The position numbers and the translations under genes are program-made. DNA of 64,000 nucleotides from Microbacterium sp. 18062. GTDB taxonomy: Bacteria; Actinomycetota; Actinomycetes; Actinomycetales; Microbacteriaceae. The DNA is taken from NCBI RefSeq assembly GCF_902706225.1, contig NZ_CACSKB010000002.1, forward strand, positions 62,001 to 126,000, given 5' to 3'. Below, in pieces: positions 1 through 9,756 of this stretch (position 1 is its first letter; each line of letters starts with the position of its first letter). The notes beneath the pieces are model-generated. The model worked only from the letters and a program-made list of their open reading frames with translations, searched no databases and was not told the origin of the DNA.

Positions 1-130
1 GGACCTGCACGAGGGGAACCTCTTCGACAACGTCGGTCCTCTGGTCGACTCGACGATCGAGGACAAGCCCCTCACGATCGCCCTCCACGAGATCAACGAG
101 GACAAGCTGCGCCTGCGGCACGCCGAGTAA
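1..130 (+). CDS. rpoZ: RNA polymerase omega subunit, C-terminal fragment
   Basis: This is the last 42 codons of a gene that begins upstream of the window, read in the frame that starts at base 2 and stops with TAA at 128-130. The segment contains NVGPLVDS, KPLTIALHEI and a charged tail ending RLRHAE. It aligns with the C-terminus of actinobacterial RpoZ, which reads YVGPLVE...EKPLSIALREI in mycobacteria. Omega helps assemble and stabilise core RNA polymerase. In many actinobacteria coaBC lies between rpoZ and metK; here metK follows directly, 86 bp downstream. Confidence 0.85.
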   Translation, partial: DLHEGNLFDNVGPLVDSTIEDKPLTIALHEINEDKLRLRHAE

Positions 131-216
131 TTTCTTTCTGTTGCGCAGCCCCGTGACCTGGTGTCCGGGGCCGCGTGCATGATGGGCGGCATCGTCCGCC
201 GTACCTGGGAGCACCG

Positions 217-1410
217 ATGAGCGAGCTGCGGCTGTTCACGTCCGAATCCGTCACCGAGGGGCACCCCGACAAGATCTGCGACCAGATCTCGGACAGCATC
301 CTCGACGCGATCATCTCCGACGACCCGACCGGGCGCGTCGCGGTCGAGACGCTGGTCACGACCGGGCTCGTGCACGTCGCCGGCGAGGTCTCGACCAGCG
401 CCTACGTCGAGATCCCCGCGATCGTGCGGAGCGTCGTCAACCGCATCGGCTACACGTCGAGCGAGACCGGCTTCGACGGCGACTCGTGCGGCGTCAGCGT
501 GTCGATCGGTGCACAGTCCTCCGACATCGCCGCGGGCGTCAACCAGGCCTTCGAGCAGCGCGAGGGGCGATCGATCGACCCCCGCGACGAGCAGGGCGCC
601 GGGGACCAGGGGATCATGTTCGGGTTCGCCACCACCGAGACGCCCCAGCTGATGCCGATGGCGGCCTGGACCGCGCACCGGGTGGCGGAGCGCCTCGCCG
701 ACGCCCGCCGCTCGGGCGAGCTGCCCTTCCTCCGGCCCGACGGCAAGACCCAGATCACCCTCGGGTACGACGGGCACGTGCCGAAGTCGGTCGAGTCGGT
801 CGTCCTGTCCACCCAGCACCACCCCGACATCAGCCAGGACGAGCTGCGCGAGCGCGTCCGCGCCGTCGTGATCGACCCGGTGCTCGCCACGACCGGTCTC
901 GACCTGCCCGACGTGCAGTACTACATCAACCCGGCGGGTCCCTTCGTCATCGGCGGCCCCAAGGGCGACGCCGGTCTGACGGGCCGCAAGATCATCATCG
1001 ACACCTACGGCGGCGCCTCGCGTCACGGCGGGGGAGCGTTCAGCGGCAAAGACCCGTCGAAAGTCGACCGCTCGGCCGCGTACGCCATGCGCTGGGTCGC
1101 GAAGAACGCGGTCGCCGCGGGTCTCGCCGACCGGCTGGAGGTGCAGATCGCCTACGCGATCGGCAAGGCGAAGCCCGTGGGTCTGTACGTCGAGAGCTTC
1201 GGCACCGGACACGTGAGCGACGAGCGGATCACCCGCGCGATCCTCGACGTGTTCGACCTGCGTCCGAAGGCGATCATCGACCAGCTCGACCTGCTCCGGC
1301 CCATCTACGCCGCGACGGCGGCGTACGGGCACTTCGGCCGAGAGCTGCCCGACTTCACCTGGGAGCGCCTCGACCGCGTCGAGGAGCTGCGGGTCGCCGC
1401 CGGGCTCTGA
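217..1410 (+). CDS. metK: S-adenosylmethionine synthetase
   Basis: The enzyme makes S-adenosylmethionine from methionine and ATP in the cytosol. The 397-residue protein has the usual length. It shows GHPDK at residues 15-19, [10 protein letters not shown] near 127-136 and the glycine-rich GGGAFSGKD loop near 271-279, all signatures of the family. The frame is open from an upstream GTG or ATG around 175, but the conserved N-terminus begins [15 protein letters not shown]. The ATG at 217 lies behind a GGGAGC element, so 217 is preferred. priA follows with a 1-bp gap, suggesting coupled expression. Confidence 0.97.
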   Translation: MSELRLFTSESVTEGHPDKICDQISDSILDAIISDDPTGRVAVETLVTTGLVHVAGEVSTSAYVEIPAIVRSVVNRIGYTSSETGFDGDSCGVSVSIGAQSSDIAAGVNQAFEQREGRSIDPRDEQGAGDQGIMFGFATTETPQLMPMAAWTAHRVAERLADARRSGELPFLRPDGKTQITLGYDGHVPKSVESVVLSTQHHPDISQDELRERVRAVVIDPVLATTGLDLPDVQYYINPAGPFVIGGPKGDAGLTGRKIIIDTYGGASRHGGGAFSGKDPSKVDRSAAYAMRWVAKNAVAAGLADRLEVQIAYAIGKAKPVGLYVESFGTGHVSDERITRAILDVFDLRPKAIIDQLDLLRPIYAATAAYGHFGRELPDFTWERLDRVEELRVAAGL

Positions 1411-1411
1411 C

Positions 1412-3415
1412 GTGTCCGACGCGGCGGAGCCGGCGGCTCCCTCCCGTCCGATCGCCCGCGTGCTGCTGGACAGCCCGCTGCCGCAGCTCGACCGGCTGTT
1501 CGACTACGCGGTCCCGCCGCATCTTGACACGGACGCCCGCCCCGGCGTCCGCGTCAAGGCGCCGCTGCGCAGTGCCGGCCGTCTGATCGAGGGCTACATC
1601 GTCGAGCGCGGCGTCGCCGAGCCGATCGACCGACCGCTGTCGGAGCTCGACTCCGTCGTCTCGCCCGTCGCGGTGCTGCCCGGCGAGCTGTACGCCCTCG
1701 CGCGGCGGGTGGCCGATCGCGCGGCGGGATCCGCATCCGACGTGCTGCGTCTCGCCGTGCCGAAACGCATGGTTCGGGCCGAGAAGGCATGGCTGCAGGC
1801 CGATCCGCCGTCGCCGCCCGCGGTCGCCGCGGATGCCGTCCGGGTGGCCGAGAACGTGCTGGGCGCGTTCCCAGGTCTGCGCGCCGGTATCGCCACCGGC
1901 GAGCGTCTCGCCGTCGACGCGCCGCCCAGACCCGTCGTGATCTCGACCGAGCACACCGTGGGTGCGTGGGCGGTGCTCGTGGCGGCGGCGGCGACCGTGA
2001 CCCTCGCCGCGGGGCGGAGCGCCGTGATCGTCGTGCCTGATCACCGCGACCAGGACCAGGTGCTCACCGCGCTCGAGGGTCGGGTCCCGGCCGACGCCGT
2101 GATCCCGGTCGATGCCCGACAGCCGGGGCCGTCCCGCTACGCCGCCTACCTCCGCACGCTCGCCCCCGCCCCCTGCATCGTGGTGGGCAACCGTTCCGCG
2201 GTGTACGCCCCCGCGGCGCACACCGGCCTCGTCGTCATCTGGGACGACGGCGACCCGCTGCTCGCGGAGCCCCTGAGCCCCGGCGTCCACGCCCGCGACG
2301 CCGCGCTCGTGCGCCAGGAGGCCGAGGGCTCGGCGCTGCTGCTGCTCGGGCACACGCGGACGACCGATGTCGAGCGGCTCGTCGGGATCGGGTGGGTGCA
2401 CGAGGTCTCGGCGGCTCGACGCTCGACGCCGAGGGTCGTGCTCACCGCGACCTCCGACGCGCCCGCGCAGGCCCGCATCCCGTCGTCCGCCTTCACGGCC
2501 GTCCGCGAGGCGCTCACGAGCGGGCCGGTGCTGGTGCAGGTCGCCCGGCCCGGGTACGCGCCGGTCGTGGTCTGCTCCGCGTGCCGCCATCCCGCCCGGT
2601 GCGTGCACTGCACCGGGCCCCTGCGCGTGCGATCCCAGGGACGGCCGCCCGAGTGCGGATGGTGCGGACGAGGGATCGCGGGATGGGCCTGCGCGAACTG
2701 CGCGGGCACCGAGATGCGCCTCGCCTCGTCGGGCAGCGAGCGGACGGCCGACGAGCTCGGCCGCGCGTTCCCGAACACCCGCGTGATCCTCGCCGACGGG
2801 GACCATCCGCTCACCCGGGTCGACGCCCGGCCCGCCCTCGTCGTCGCGACCCGCGGCGCCGAGCCGATGGCCGACGGCGGCTACCGGGCGGTGCTGCTGC
2901 TTGACGGGGACCGGATGCTGCTCGCCGAGGACCTGCGGATCGCCGAGTCGTGCCTGCGCTGGTGGTCGAACGCCGCGGCCCTCGCCGCGCCCGGGTCCCC
3001 GGTGCTGCTGACCGGCGTCGCGGGACAGGTCGCGCGGGCGCTCGCCACCTGGACCCAGGCCGCATACGCGCGAACCGAGCTCGCCGAGCGCGCACCTCTG
3101 AAGATGCCCCCGGCGGTGCGGGTGGCGGTCGTGGAGGGCGCCCGGCCCTCGGTCGACACGGCGCTCGCCTCCCTCGCCCGGGACGTGCACGAGCTCACCG
3201 CCGACGCGGTCGTGGGGCCGGTCGCCGTGCCGGGCGAGGATCCGCCGCGCGCGCGCGCGCTGGTGCGGTTCGACTACGGTTCGGGCAAGGCCGTCGCGCA
3301 GACCCTCCGGGCGGCCGTGATCGCCGACGCGGTGCAGGGCCGCCGGGGCCGGGGGCCGGGCGCACCGCGGAATACACTCAGAGTGCGGGTCGATGTGCCC
3401 GACCCCGATCTGTGA
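1412..3415 (+). CDS. priA: Primosomal protein N' (PriA), actinobacterial helicase-motif-less type
   Basis: PriA reloads the replisome at stalled forks. The 667-residue protein has the DNA-binding N-terminus (PLPQLDRLFDYAVP) and a zinc-binding cysteine cluster near residues 389-436 (CSAC, CVHC, CGWC, CANC). The position where a Walker A loop would sit reads STEHTVGAWAVL, without GKT, and the Walker B position reads WDDGD. It is therefore probably not an active helicase. This is a known property of actinobacterial PriA and is not a sign of decay. The start is GTG immediately after the metK stop. fmt follows 8 bp downstream. Confidence 0.93.
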   Translation: MSDAAEPAAPSRPIARVLLDSPLPQLDRLFDYAVPPHLDTDARPGVRVKAPLRSAGRLIEGYIVERGVAEPIDRPLSELDSVVSPVAVLPGELYALARRVADRAAGSASDVLRLAVPKRMVRAEKAWLQADPPSPPAVAADAVRVAENVLGAFPGLRAGIATGERLAVDAPPRPVVISTEHTVGAWAVLVAAAATVTLAAGRSAVIVVPDHRDQDQVLTALEGRVPADAVIPVDARQPGPSRYAAYLRTLAPAPCIVVGNRSAVYAPAAHTGLVVIWDDGDPLLAEPLSPGVHARDAALVRQEAEGSALLLLGHTRTTDVERLVGIGWVHEVSAARRSTPRVVLTATSDAPAQARIPSSAFTAVREALTSGPVLVQVARPGYAPVVVCSACRHPARCVHCTGPLRVRSQGRPPECGWCGRGIAGWACANCAGTEMRLASSGSERTADELGRAFPNTRVILADGDHPLTRVDARPALVVATRGAEPMADGGYRAVLLLDGDRMLLAEDLRIAESCLRWWSNAAALAAPGSPVLLTGVAGQVARALATWTQAAYARTELAERAPLKMPPAVRVAVVEGARPSVDTALASLARDVHELTADAVVGPVAVPGEDPPRARALVRFDYGSGKAVAQTLRAAVIADAVQGRRGRGPGAPRNTLRVRVDVPDPDL

Positions 3416-3423
3416 GGAGCATC

Positions 3424-4344
3424 ATGCGTCTCGTCTTCGCGGGGACGCCCGATGCGGCGGTCCCGTCGCTGGAGGTGCTCGCCGCCTCCGCCCATGACGT
3501 GGTCGAGGTCGTCACCCGCACCGACGCGCCGCTCGGCCGCAAGCGCATGCTCACCCCGTCCGCGGTCGCGCGTGCGGCGCAGGAACGCGGGCTCCCGGTG
3601 CGGAAGACGGACCGCCTCGACGCGGAGGCCACCGACGGGATCGCCGCGCTGCAGCCGGACCTCGGCGTCATCGTGGCGTACGGCGGGCTCGTCCGCGAGC
3701 CGCTTCTGTCCACGCCGCGGCACGGCTGGATCAACCTGCACTTCTCGTTGCTCCCGGCGTGGCGCGGCGCCGCTCCTGTGCAGCGCGCCCTGATCGCCGG
3801 CGACGCCGAGACCGGAGCGAGCGTGTTCCGGCTCGTCGGCGCCCTCGACGCCGGCGACGTCTACGACGAGCTGCGCTACCGCGTCCCGCCCCTGGCGACC
3901 GCCGCACGCGTGCTGGACGACCTCGCCCGGCTCGGCGCCGATCTGCTGCTGCGGGTCGTCGACTCGATCGCCGACGGCACCGCCCGCCGCGTCGCACAGA
4001 CCGGCGAACCGTCGTACGCGGCGAAGCTCACCGCCGAGGACGGCCGTCTCGACTGGGCGGCGTCCGCCGACGAGGTCCTCGCGCGCTGGCGGGGGACGAC
4101 CCCGGAGCCCGGCGCCTTCACCACCGTCTCCGGCGCACGCGTCAAGGTGCTCGACATCCATCGTGCGGACGCCGCACCGGCCCTGAAACCCGGCCACCTG
4201 CACGGCGACGGCGCCACCGTTCTCGTCGGCACCGGGACGGACCCGCTCGTGCTCCGAACCGTGCAGCCCGCAGGCAAGGGCGCGATGGTCGCGGGCGACT
4301 GGTTCCGAGGTCTGCGGGCGACCGACCCAGTGGCGGGATCATGA
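3424..4344 (+). CDS. fmt: Methionyl-tRNA formyltransferase
   Basis: The enzyme formylates initiator Met-tRNA using 10-formyl-tetrahydrofolate. The 306-residue protein starts MRLVFAGTPDAAVPSL and carries the folate-site signature NLHFSLLPAWRGAAP near residues 103-117, followed by the C-terminal tRNA-binding domain. The ATG at 3424 is preceded by GAGGAGC. The stop overlaps the rsmB start by 4 bp (ATGA), so the two genes are translationally coupled. Peptide deformylase, a common neighbour of fmt in other phyla, is absent from this window. Confidence 0.96.
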   Translation: MRLVFAGTPDAAVPSLEVLAASAHDVVEVVTRTDAPLGRKRMLTPSAVARAAQERGLPVRKTDRLDAEATDGIAALQPDLGVIVAYGGLVREPLLSTPRHGWINLHFSLLPAWRGAAPVQRALIAGDAETGASVFRLVGALDAGDVYDELRYRVPPLATAARVLDDLARLGADLLLRVVDSIADGTARRVAQTGEPSYAAKLTAEDGRLDWAASADEVLARWRGTTPEPGAFTTVSGARVKVLDIHRADAAPALKPGHLHGDGATVLVGTGTDPLVLRTVQPAGKGAMVAGDWFRGLRATDPVAGS

Positions 4345-5711
4345 GCCCGGCACGCGGACCGCGGCGGGTCGCCTACGAGACGATCCGCGCCGTCCACGCC
4401 GACGAGGCCTACGCCAATCTGCTGCTGCCGATCGAGATCGAGCGGGCCGGGCTCGGTCCGCAGGACGCGGCGCTCGCCACCGAGCTGGCCTACGGAACGC
4501 TCCGACGGCAGGGCACCTACGACGCGATCATCGCCGTGGCGGCCGGCCGGGGCACGGACTCGATCGACGCGGACGTGCTCGACGCCCTGCGGCTCGGCAC
4601 GCATCAGCTGCTCTCGACCCGGATCGCCTCGCACGCCGCGGTGCACGAGACGGTCGCCCTCGTGCGCGCCACGGCGGGTGCGGGGCCCACCGGCTTCGCC
4701 AACGCGGTGCTACGCCGCATCTCCCGCGACACGCCTGGGGATTGGTTCACCCGCATCGAGAGGACCGCACGGTCCGACGACGAGCGGCTGAGCCTCGCGA
4801 CGTCGCACCCGGTGTGGATCCTTCGCGCGTTCCGCCGTGCTCTCACTGCCGAGGGGCGCACCGACGAGCTCGACGCGCTGCTGCGCGCCGACAACGTCTC
4901 ACCGCGGGTCGTTCTGGCGGTCCTCCCCGGGCTCGCGAGCCGACCGGCGGATCTGTCCCCGACGCCCTACTCGCCGGTCGGTGCGCTCTCGGCGGGCGGC
5001 GACCCCCAGCGGGTCATCACGGAATCGGGCGGCCGCATCCGCGTGCAGGACGAGGGCTCTCAGCTCGTGGCCCTCGCGCTCGCCCGCGCGGTCCCCGTAC
5101 GCCCCGACGAGCGCTGGCTGGACCTCTGCGCCGGGCCGGGCGGCAAGACGGCGCTCCTGGCCGCCGAGGCACTCGCCCACGGCGCGCTCCTCGAGGCGAA
5201 CGAGATCTCGCCCGCACGCGCCGGACTCGTGCGGTCGGCGCTGCGGGGCGTTCCGGCGGACGTGCCGGTCAGCGAGCTCGACGGCCGGGAGCGCGCCGCT
5301 GCATCCCCGTCCGGCTACGACCGCATCCTGGTCGACGCGCCGTGCACGGGGCTCGGAGCGCTCCGCCGCCGCCCCGAGGCCCGGTGGCGCAAGTCCCCGG
5401 CGGATGTCGCGGGTCTGACGGCTCTGCAGGGCGAGCTGCTGTCCGCGGCGATCGGAGCGCTGCGGCCCGGCGGCATCGTGGCGTACGTGACGTGCTCGCC
5501 GCACCTGGCCGAGACGACCGGCGTCGTCGCCGAGGTCCAGCAGGAGTGGGGCGAGGGCATCGAGGAGCTCGACGCGCGAGTGGCGCTTCAGAGCGTGTCG
5601 CGCACGCCGCTCGATCTGCCGGTGCCCGAGAACGGCTCGGGTCGCGCTCAGCTGTGGCCCCACCGGCACGGCACCGACGCGATGTTCCTGTCGCTGCTGC
5701 GCCGCCGCTGA
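4341..5711 (+). CDS. rsmB: 16S rRNA m5C967 methyltransferase (RsmB/Sun/NOL1 family)
   Basis: This S-adenosylmethionine-dependent enzyme methylates a cytosine in 16S rRNA. The 456-residue protein has an N-terminal NusB-like helical domain (about residues 5-140) and a C-terminal Rossmann methyltransferase domain. It shows motif I LDLCAGPGGKT near 258, motif IV DAPCTGLG near 331 and motif VI VTCS near 383, the two cysteine motifs of the m5C family. The start overlaps the fmt stop. Only 19 bp separate its stop from the convergent glsA stop. Confidence 0.94.
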   Translation: MSPARGPRRVAYETIRAVHADEAYANLLLPIEIERAGLGPQDAALATELAYGTLRRQGTYDAIIAVAAGRGTDSIDADVLDALRLGTHQLLSTRIASHAAVHETVALVRATAGAGPTGFANAVLRRISRDTPGDWFTRIERTARSDDERLSLATSHPVWILRAFRRALTAEGRTDELDALLRADNVSPRVVLAVLPGLASRPADLSPTPYSPVGALSAGGDPQRVITESGGRIRVQDEGSQLVALALARAVPVRPDERWLDLCAGPGGKTALLAAEALAHGALLEANEISPARAGLVRSALRGVPADVPVSELDGRERAAASPSGYDRILVDAPCTGLGALRRRPEARWRKSPADVAGLTALQGELLSAAIGALRPGGIVAYVTCSPHLAETTGVVAEVQQEWGEGIEELDARVALQSVSRTPLDLPVPENGSGRAQLWPHRHGTDAMFLSLLRRR

Positions 5712-5730
5712 CGCCGCAGCGCTTCTCGCG

Positions 5731-6906
5731 TCACCCCCCGACCACGCTCACCCGGGCGCCGAGCGAGGCGAGCTCGCCGCGGAGGGCGACGAGCGCGGAC
5801 GGATGCGCGTGGGCGAGCTCGGCGACGTCGATCACGACAGCCTCCTGGGTGGCGGCGTCGGCGACGATCTCGCGGAGCATCGTGAGGATGCGCTCCGCGC
5901 CGCTGAAGCTCAGCTCGCCGTCGAGCCGCACCGTGATCAGCTCCGGGGTGCGGGTAACCCCGACGCCCGGCCGGGTGATGCTCTCGTGCCGTTCGAACAC
6001 GTGCATCCCGAACTCGTCGGAGAGGCGCTCGAGGATCTGCACGCCGCGCACGCTGTTGCCGTAGCGGTCGAGACGCGGGCTGAAGGTCGCGACGCCGAAC
6101 TGCGACGGCGCGACCGCCGCCAGCCCTCCCGAGACGCCGCTCTTCGCCGGCAGCCCGACCCGCATGAGCCACTCGCCGGAGAAGTCGTACATGCCGCAGC
6201 TCGCCATGATCGATACCACGTCGCGGGCGACCGCCTCGGGAACGACCTGCTCCCCGGTGAGCGGATGCTGACCGGAGAAGGCGAGGACACCCGCCATCAC
6301 GGCCAGGTCGCGCACGGTGACCTGCAGCGAGCACTGGCGGAAGTAGGACTCCACGACCCCGTCGACATCGCCCTCGATGATGCCGTGGGAGCGGAGCAGG
6401 TGGGCCAACGCCCGATTGCGGTGACCGGTGGCCGACTCCGACGCGTACACGGTCTCGTCCACGGTCAGCGGGCGTCCGGCGAACCGGGACAGACCCGCGA
6501 CGATCGTCTCGTCGCGGCCGGCGGGGGCGTCGGCGGAGACGAGTCCGGTCGTGGCGATCGCCCCGGCGTTGACCAGCGGGTTCGCGGGCCGTCCCGTGCC
6601 GCGCTCGAGGCTGATCGCGTTGAACGGCTCGCCGCTCGGCTCGACGCCCACGTGCCGGAGAACCCGATCTCGGCCGAGCTCAGTCAGCGCCAGTGCCAGG
6701 ACGAACGGCTTCGAGATCGACTGGATGGTGAAGGTCCGCTCGTCGTCGCCGACGGAGGTGACCCGCCCGCGCGGCCCGACGACCGCCATCGCAAGCGCCC
6801 GCGGGTCCGCGCCGGCGAGCTCGGGGATGTACTGGGCGGTCTCACCGTCGTCGTTCGAGCGCACGTTCTCCAGCACCTGGGACAGCAGCTGCGTGATCGG
6901 ATCCAC
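5731..6906 (-). CDS. glsA: Glutaminase with C-terminal STAS domain
   Basis: The enzyme hydrolyses glutamine to glutamate and ammonia. The 391-residue protein belongs to the serine-dependent beta-lactamase-like glutaminase family, with SISK at residues 63-66 supplying the Ser and Lys of the SxxK motif, followed by NPLVNAGAI. The C-terminal part (about residue 318 onward) is a STAS-type domain rather than a plain glutaminase end, a known fusion in actinobacteria and likely regulatory. The GTG start lies 6 bp after a TATGTT -10 element, indicating a leaderless transcript. It is divergent from rpe. Confidence 0.93.
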   Translation of the reverse strand: MDPITQLLSQVLENVRSNDDGETAQYIPELAGADPRALAMAVVGPRGRVTSVGDDERTFTIQSISKPFVLALALTELGRDRVLRHVGVEPSGEPFNAISLERGTGRPANPLVNAGAIATTGLVSADAPAGRDETIVAGLSRFAGRPLTVDETVYASESATGHRNRALAHLLRSHGIIEGDVDGVVESYFRQCSLQVTVRDLAVMAGVLAFSGQHPLTGEQVVPEAVARDVVSIMASCGMYDFSGEWLMRVGLPAKSGVSGGLAAVAPSQFGVATFSPRLDRYGNSVRGVQILERLSDEFGMHVFERHESITRPGVGVTRTPELITVRLDGELSFSGAERILTMLREIVADAATQEAVVIDVAELAHAHPSALVALRGELASLGARVSVVGG

Positions 6907-6912
6907 GCCTCG

Positions 6913-6932
6913 AACATATCGGCCGGGATAAT
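6913..6932. promoter_or_regulatory. Back-to-back leaderless promoters of glsA and rpe
   Basis: Only 32 bp separate the two divergent GTG starts. On the - strand TATGTT (6918 to 6913) lies 6 bp before the glsA start. On the + strand GATAAT (6927-6932) lies 6 bp before the rpe start at 6939. Both fit a -10 box feeding a transcript that begins at the start codon. The -35 region of each promoter would lie inside the other gene. Confidence 0.6.
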
Positions 6933-6938
6933 GGGCAC

Positions 6939-7601
6939 GTGACCGATCCCCGCATCAACCCGTCGATCCTGGCCGCCGATTTCGTGAACATGCAGTCCGA
7001 GCTCGCGCGCATCGCATCGGCCGACTTCGTGCACGTCGACGTCATGGACAACCATTTCGTGCCGAACCTCACGTTCGGCCCGCAGATGGTCGGGCGGATC
7101 CAGGAGACCAGCCCCATCCCGCTCGATGTGCACCTCATGATCGATGACCCCGATCGATGGGCGCCGGAGTACGCGGAGCTCGGCGCCGCATCCGTCACGT
7201 TCCATCTGGAGGCAGCGGCCGACGCCGTCTCCCTCGCCCGGCGGCTGCGCGCGATCGGCGCCCGTGCGGGCGTGGCGGTGAAGCCGGGGACCTCGGTCGA
7301 GGGACTGTTCGACCTGCTGCCCGAGTTCGACCAGATCCTCGTGATGACGGTCGAACCCGGTTTCGGCGGCCAGTCGTTCATGCCCGAGACGATGCCGAAG
7401 CTCCGCGCCCTGGCCGAGCAGGTGCGCCGCCGCGGCGCGCAGGTCTGGCTGCAGGTCGACGGCGGGATCGGCGCCTCGACGATCGCCCAGGCGGCCGAGG
7501 CCGGGGCGGACACCTTCGTCGCAGGATCAGCGGTGTTCGGCGCCGACGACCCGGAGCGGGCCATCGCGGGCCTGCGCGCGACGGCCTCCCACCCGCACTG
7601 A
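6939..7601 (+). CDS. rpe: Ribulose-phosphate 3-epimerase
   Basis: The enzyme interconverts ribulose 5-phosphate and xylulose 5-phosphate in the pentose phosphate pathway. The 220-residue TIM barrel has NPSILAADF at the N-terminus, HVDVMDNHFVPN, HLMIDDP, VMTVEPGFGGQSF and QVDGGIG, covering the metal-binding His/Asp residues and the phosphate loop. The GTG start lies 6 bp after GATAAT, so the mRNA is probably leaderless. The 205 bp between this gene and hisE contain a palindromic repeat. Confidence 0.96.
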   Translation: MTDPRINPSILAADFVNMQSELARIASADFVHVDVMDNHFVPNLTFGPQMVGRIQETSPIPLDVHLMIDDPDRWAPEYAELGAASVTFHLEAAADAVSLARRLRAIGARAGVAVKPGTSVEGLFDLLPEFDQILVMTVEPGFGGQSFMPETMPKLRALAEQVRRRGAQVWLQVDGGIGASTIAQAAEAGADTFVAGSAVFGADDPERAIAGLRATASHPH

Positions 7602-7614
7602 CCCGAAAGCCCTG

Positions 7615-7675
7615 ACGCTTCGTCTCGCTGCGCTCGCGGTCCCTGAGCGAGGAGCGAAGCGACGAGACGAAGGGC
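7615..7675. repeat. REP-like palindrome (GAGCGAGGAGCGAAGCGACGAG type), copy 1
   Basis: CTTCGTCTCG (7618-7627) is the exact reverse complement of CGAGACGAAG (7663-7672). The intervening sequence is also partly self-complementary and contains CCTGAGCGAGGAGCG. Related copies lie at 29578-29623, 31937-31970 and 32277-32351, always between genes. The form is that of a REP-type dispersed palindrome, able to fold in both DNA and RNA. Confidence 0.75.
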
Positions 7676-7806
7676 AGCGACCGGGCTTCCGTCATCCCAC
7701 GGAGCGCCCCGCGGGATCTCCGAGAAGCTGACCCGCACGGCGCGAGGATGCGGATGCACGAGCCGATGCGGTCCCGACCCTCCCGCCGGTTCGATACCCT
7801 GGAACC

Positions 7807-8070
7807 GTGAAGACGTTCGACGATCTGTTCGCGGAGCTCAGCGAGAAGGCGCTCACGCGGCCGGCCGGTTCCGGGACGGTGGCAGAGCTCGACGCCGGCG
7901 TGCACACGATCGGCAAGAAGATCGTCGAAGAGGCGGCAGAGGTCTGGATGGCCGCCGAGTACGAGTCGACCGACGAGACGGCCGGGGAGATCTCCCAGCT
8001 GCTCTACCACCTGCAGGTGCTCATGCTCGCGAAGGGCCTGTCGCTGCAGGACGTCTACCGACATCTGTGA
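7807..8070 (+). CDS. hisE: Phosphoribosyl-ATP pyrophosphatase
   Basis: This is the second step of histidine biosynthesis, releasing pyrophosphate from phosphoribosyl-ATP. The 87-residue all-helical MazG-like protein shows [15 protein letters not shown] with the metal-binding acidic residues. It is a stand-alone HisE, since HisI is encoded separately downstream. The GTG start lies 6 bp after a TACCCT -10 element (7795-7800), suggesting a leaderless transcript that opens the his-trp run. hisG follows after 46 bp. Confidence 0.95.
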   Translation: MKTFDDLFAELSEKALTRPAGSGTVAELDAGVHTIGKKIVEEAAEVWMAAEYESTDETAGEISQLLYHLQVLMLAKGLSLQDVYRHL

Positions 8071-8116
8071 CCGGAACGCTCCTCCGTCCGCACGTCACCC
8101 GAAAGAGTCTTCCCCC

Positions 8117-8959
8117 ATGCTGAGAATCGCCGTGCCGAACAAGGGTTCGCTGGCCGAGACCGCCCACGCCATGCTCACCGAGGCCGGGTACACCGGCCGC
8201 CGTGATCCGAAGGACCTCCACGTCATCGACCCGGTGGGAGACGTCGAGTTCTTCTACCTGCGCCCGAAGGACATCGCGACGTACGTGGGATCCGGAGCGC
8301 TCGATGTCGGGATCACCGGCCGCGACCTGCTGCTGGACGCCCGGATGCCGGGTGCCCGCGAGATCGAGTCCCTCGGCTTCGGCGGCTCGACCTTCCGCTT
8401 CGCGGGCCCCCCGGGCCGCTTCCTCGACCTGAAGGACCTCGACGGCCACCGGGTCGCGACCGCCTATCCGGGCCTCGTGGACGCCTATCTCGACGAGCAC
8501 GGCGTCGCCGTCGACCTCGTGCCGCTCGACGGCGCGGTCGAGTCCGCTGTGGAGCTCGGGGTCGCCGACGCGGTCGCCGACGTCGTCTCGACCGGAACGA
8601 CGCTGCGTCAGGCCGGCCTCGAGATCTTCGGCCCCGTGCTGCTGGAGTCGGAGGCGGTGCTGATCACCGGCGCCGACGAGCCCGAGGGGGTCGAGACCCT
8701 GCTCCGGCGCCTGCGGGGCGTGCTCGTGGCCCGTCGGTACGTGCTGATCGACTACGACCTGCCCGTCGAGCTGCTCGACGACGCCATCGCCGTCGCCCCG
8801 GGCATCGAGTCGCCCACCATCTCGCCGCTGCGCGACCCCGCCTGGGTCGCCGTGCGCGTGATGAGCCCCCGCAAGAACGTCAACCAGGTCATGGACGGTC
8901 TCTACGCGATCGGGGCACGCGCGATCCTCGTGACCGAGATCCACGCCGCGAGGCTCTGA
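8117..8959 (+). CDS. hisG: ATP phosphoribosyltransferase, long form
   Basis: The enzyme catalyses the committed step of histidine synthesis, joining ATP and PRPP. The 280-residue protein starts [12 protein letters not shown] and contains the PRPP-binding stretch [14 protein letters not shown] near residues 155-168. Its length places it in the long form that carries a C-terminal ACT-like histidine-sensing domain and needs no HisZ. The stop overlaps the hisF start (TGATG). Histidine feedback inhibition is expected from the family. Confidence 0.96.
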   Translation: MLRIAVPNKGSLAETAHAMLTEAGYTGRRDPKDLHVIDPVGDVEFFYLRPKDIATYVGSGALDVGITGRDLLLDARMPGAREIESLGFGGSTFRFAGPPGRFLDLKDLDGHRVATAYPGLVDAYLDEHGVAVDLVPLDGAVESAVELGVADAVADVVSTGTTLRQAGLEIFGPVLLESEAVLITGADEPEGVETLLRRLRGVLVARRYVLIDYDLPVELLDDAIAVAPGIESPTISPLRDPAWVAVRVMSPRKNVNQVMDGLYAIGARAILVTEIHAARL

Positions 8960-9756
8960 TGGGCCTCGTCTGCCGGGTCATCCCGTGCCTGGACGTCGCC
9001 GCGGGACGGGTCGTGAAGGGCGTGAACTTCGAGAACCTCCGTGACATGGGGGATCCGGTCGAGCTCGCCCGGCTCTACTTCGCCCAGGGCGCCGACGAGA
9101 TCACCTTCCTCGACGTGACCGCGACCGTGGACGAACGGTCCACGACCTACGACGTCGTCCGCCGCACGGCCGAAGAGGTCTTCATCCCGCTGACGGTCGG
9201 GGGAGGGGTGCGCTCCGACGACGACGTGGCGCGGCTGCTCGCCGTCGGCGCCGACAAGGTCGGCGTGAACTCGGCCGCCATCGCGCGCCCCGCCCTGATC
9301 GACGAGATCGCCGACCGGTTCGGCGCCCAGGTGCTCGTGCTCTCGCTCGACGTGAAGCGTGCCGATGCGACTCCCTCCGGCTTCGTCGTGACCACGCACG
9401 GCGGGCGGACGCAGACCACCCTCGACGCGCTCGACTGGGCGCGCGAGGCCATCGAGCGCGGAGCGGGGGAGCTCCTGGTGAACTCCATCGACGCCGACGG
9501 CACGAAGGACGGCTTCGACCTCGAGCTCGTCGGACTCATGCGCGAGCTCTCGAGCGTGCCGGTCATCGCCTCCGGAGGCGCCGGCCGCGCCGCCGACTTC
9601 GCACCCGCGATCCACGCCGGCGCCGACGCGGTGCTCGCCGCATCCGTCTTCCACTCCGCACAGCTCACGATCGGCGACGTCAAGGCGGCGCTCGTCGCGG
9701 ACGGGATCGAGGTGCGCGCAGGCGATGCGGCGGGCGAGCGGAGCGCGACGAGATGA
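8959..9756 (+). CDS. hisF: Imidazole glycerol phosphate synthase cyclase subunit
   Basis: HisF, with the glutaminase HisH (not in this window), makes imidazole glycerol phosphate and AICAR. The 265-residue TIM barrel starts [21 protein letters not shown], with the catalytic Asp in PCLDV. It also shows [20 protein letters not shown] and IASGGAG, the remaining phosphate and active-site loops. It overlaps hisG by 1 bp and hisI by 4 bp, so the three are one translational unit. hisA, hisH, hisB, hisC and hisD must lie elsewhere. Confidence 0.97.
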   Translation: MGLVCRVIPCLDVAAGRVVKGVNFENLRDMGDPVELARLYFAQGADEITFLDVTATVDERSTTYDVVRRTAEEVFIPLTVGGGVRSDDDVARLLAVGADKVGVNSAAIARPALIDEIADRFGAQVLVLSLDVKRADATPSGFVVTTHGGRTQTTLDALDWAREAIERGAGELLVNSIDADGTKDGFDLELVGLMRELSSVPVIASGGAGRAADFAPAIHAGADAVLAASVFHSAQLTIGDVKAALVADGIEVRAGDAAGERSATR

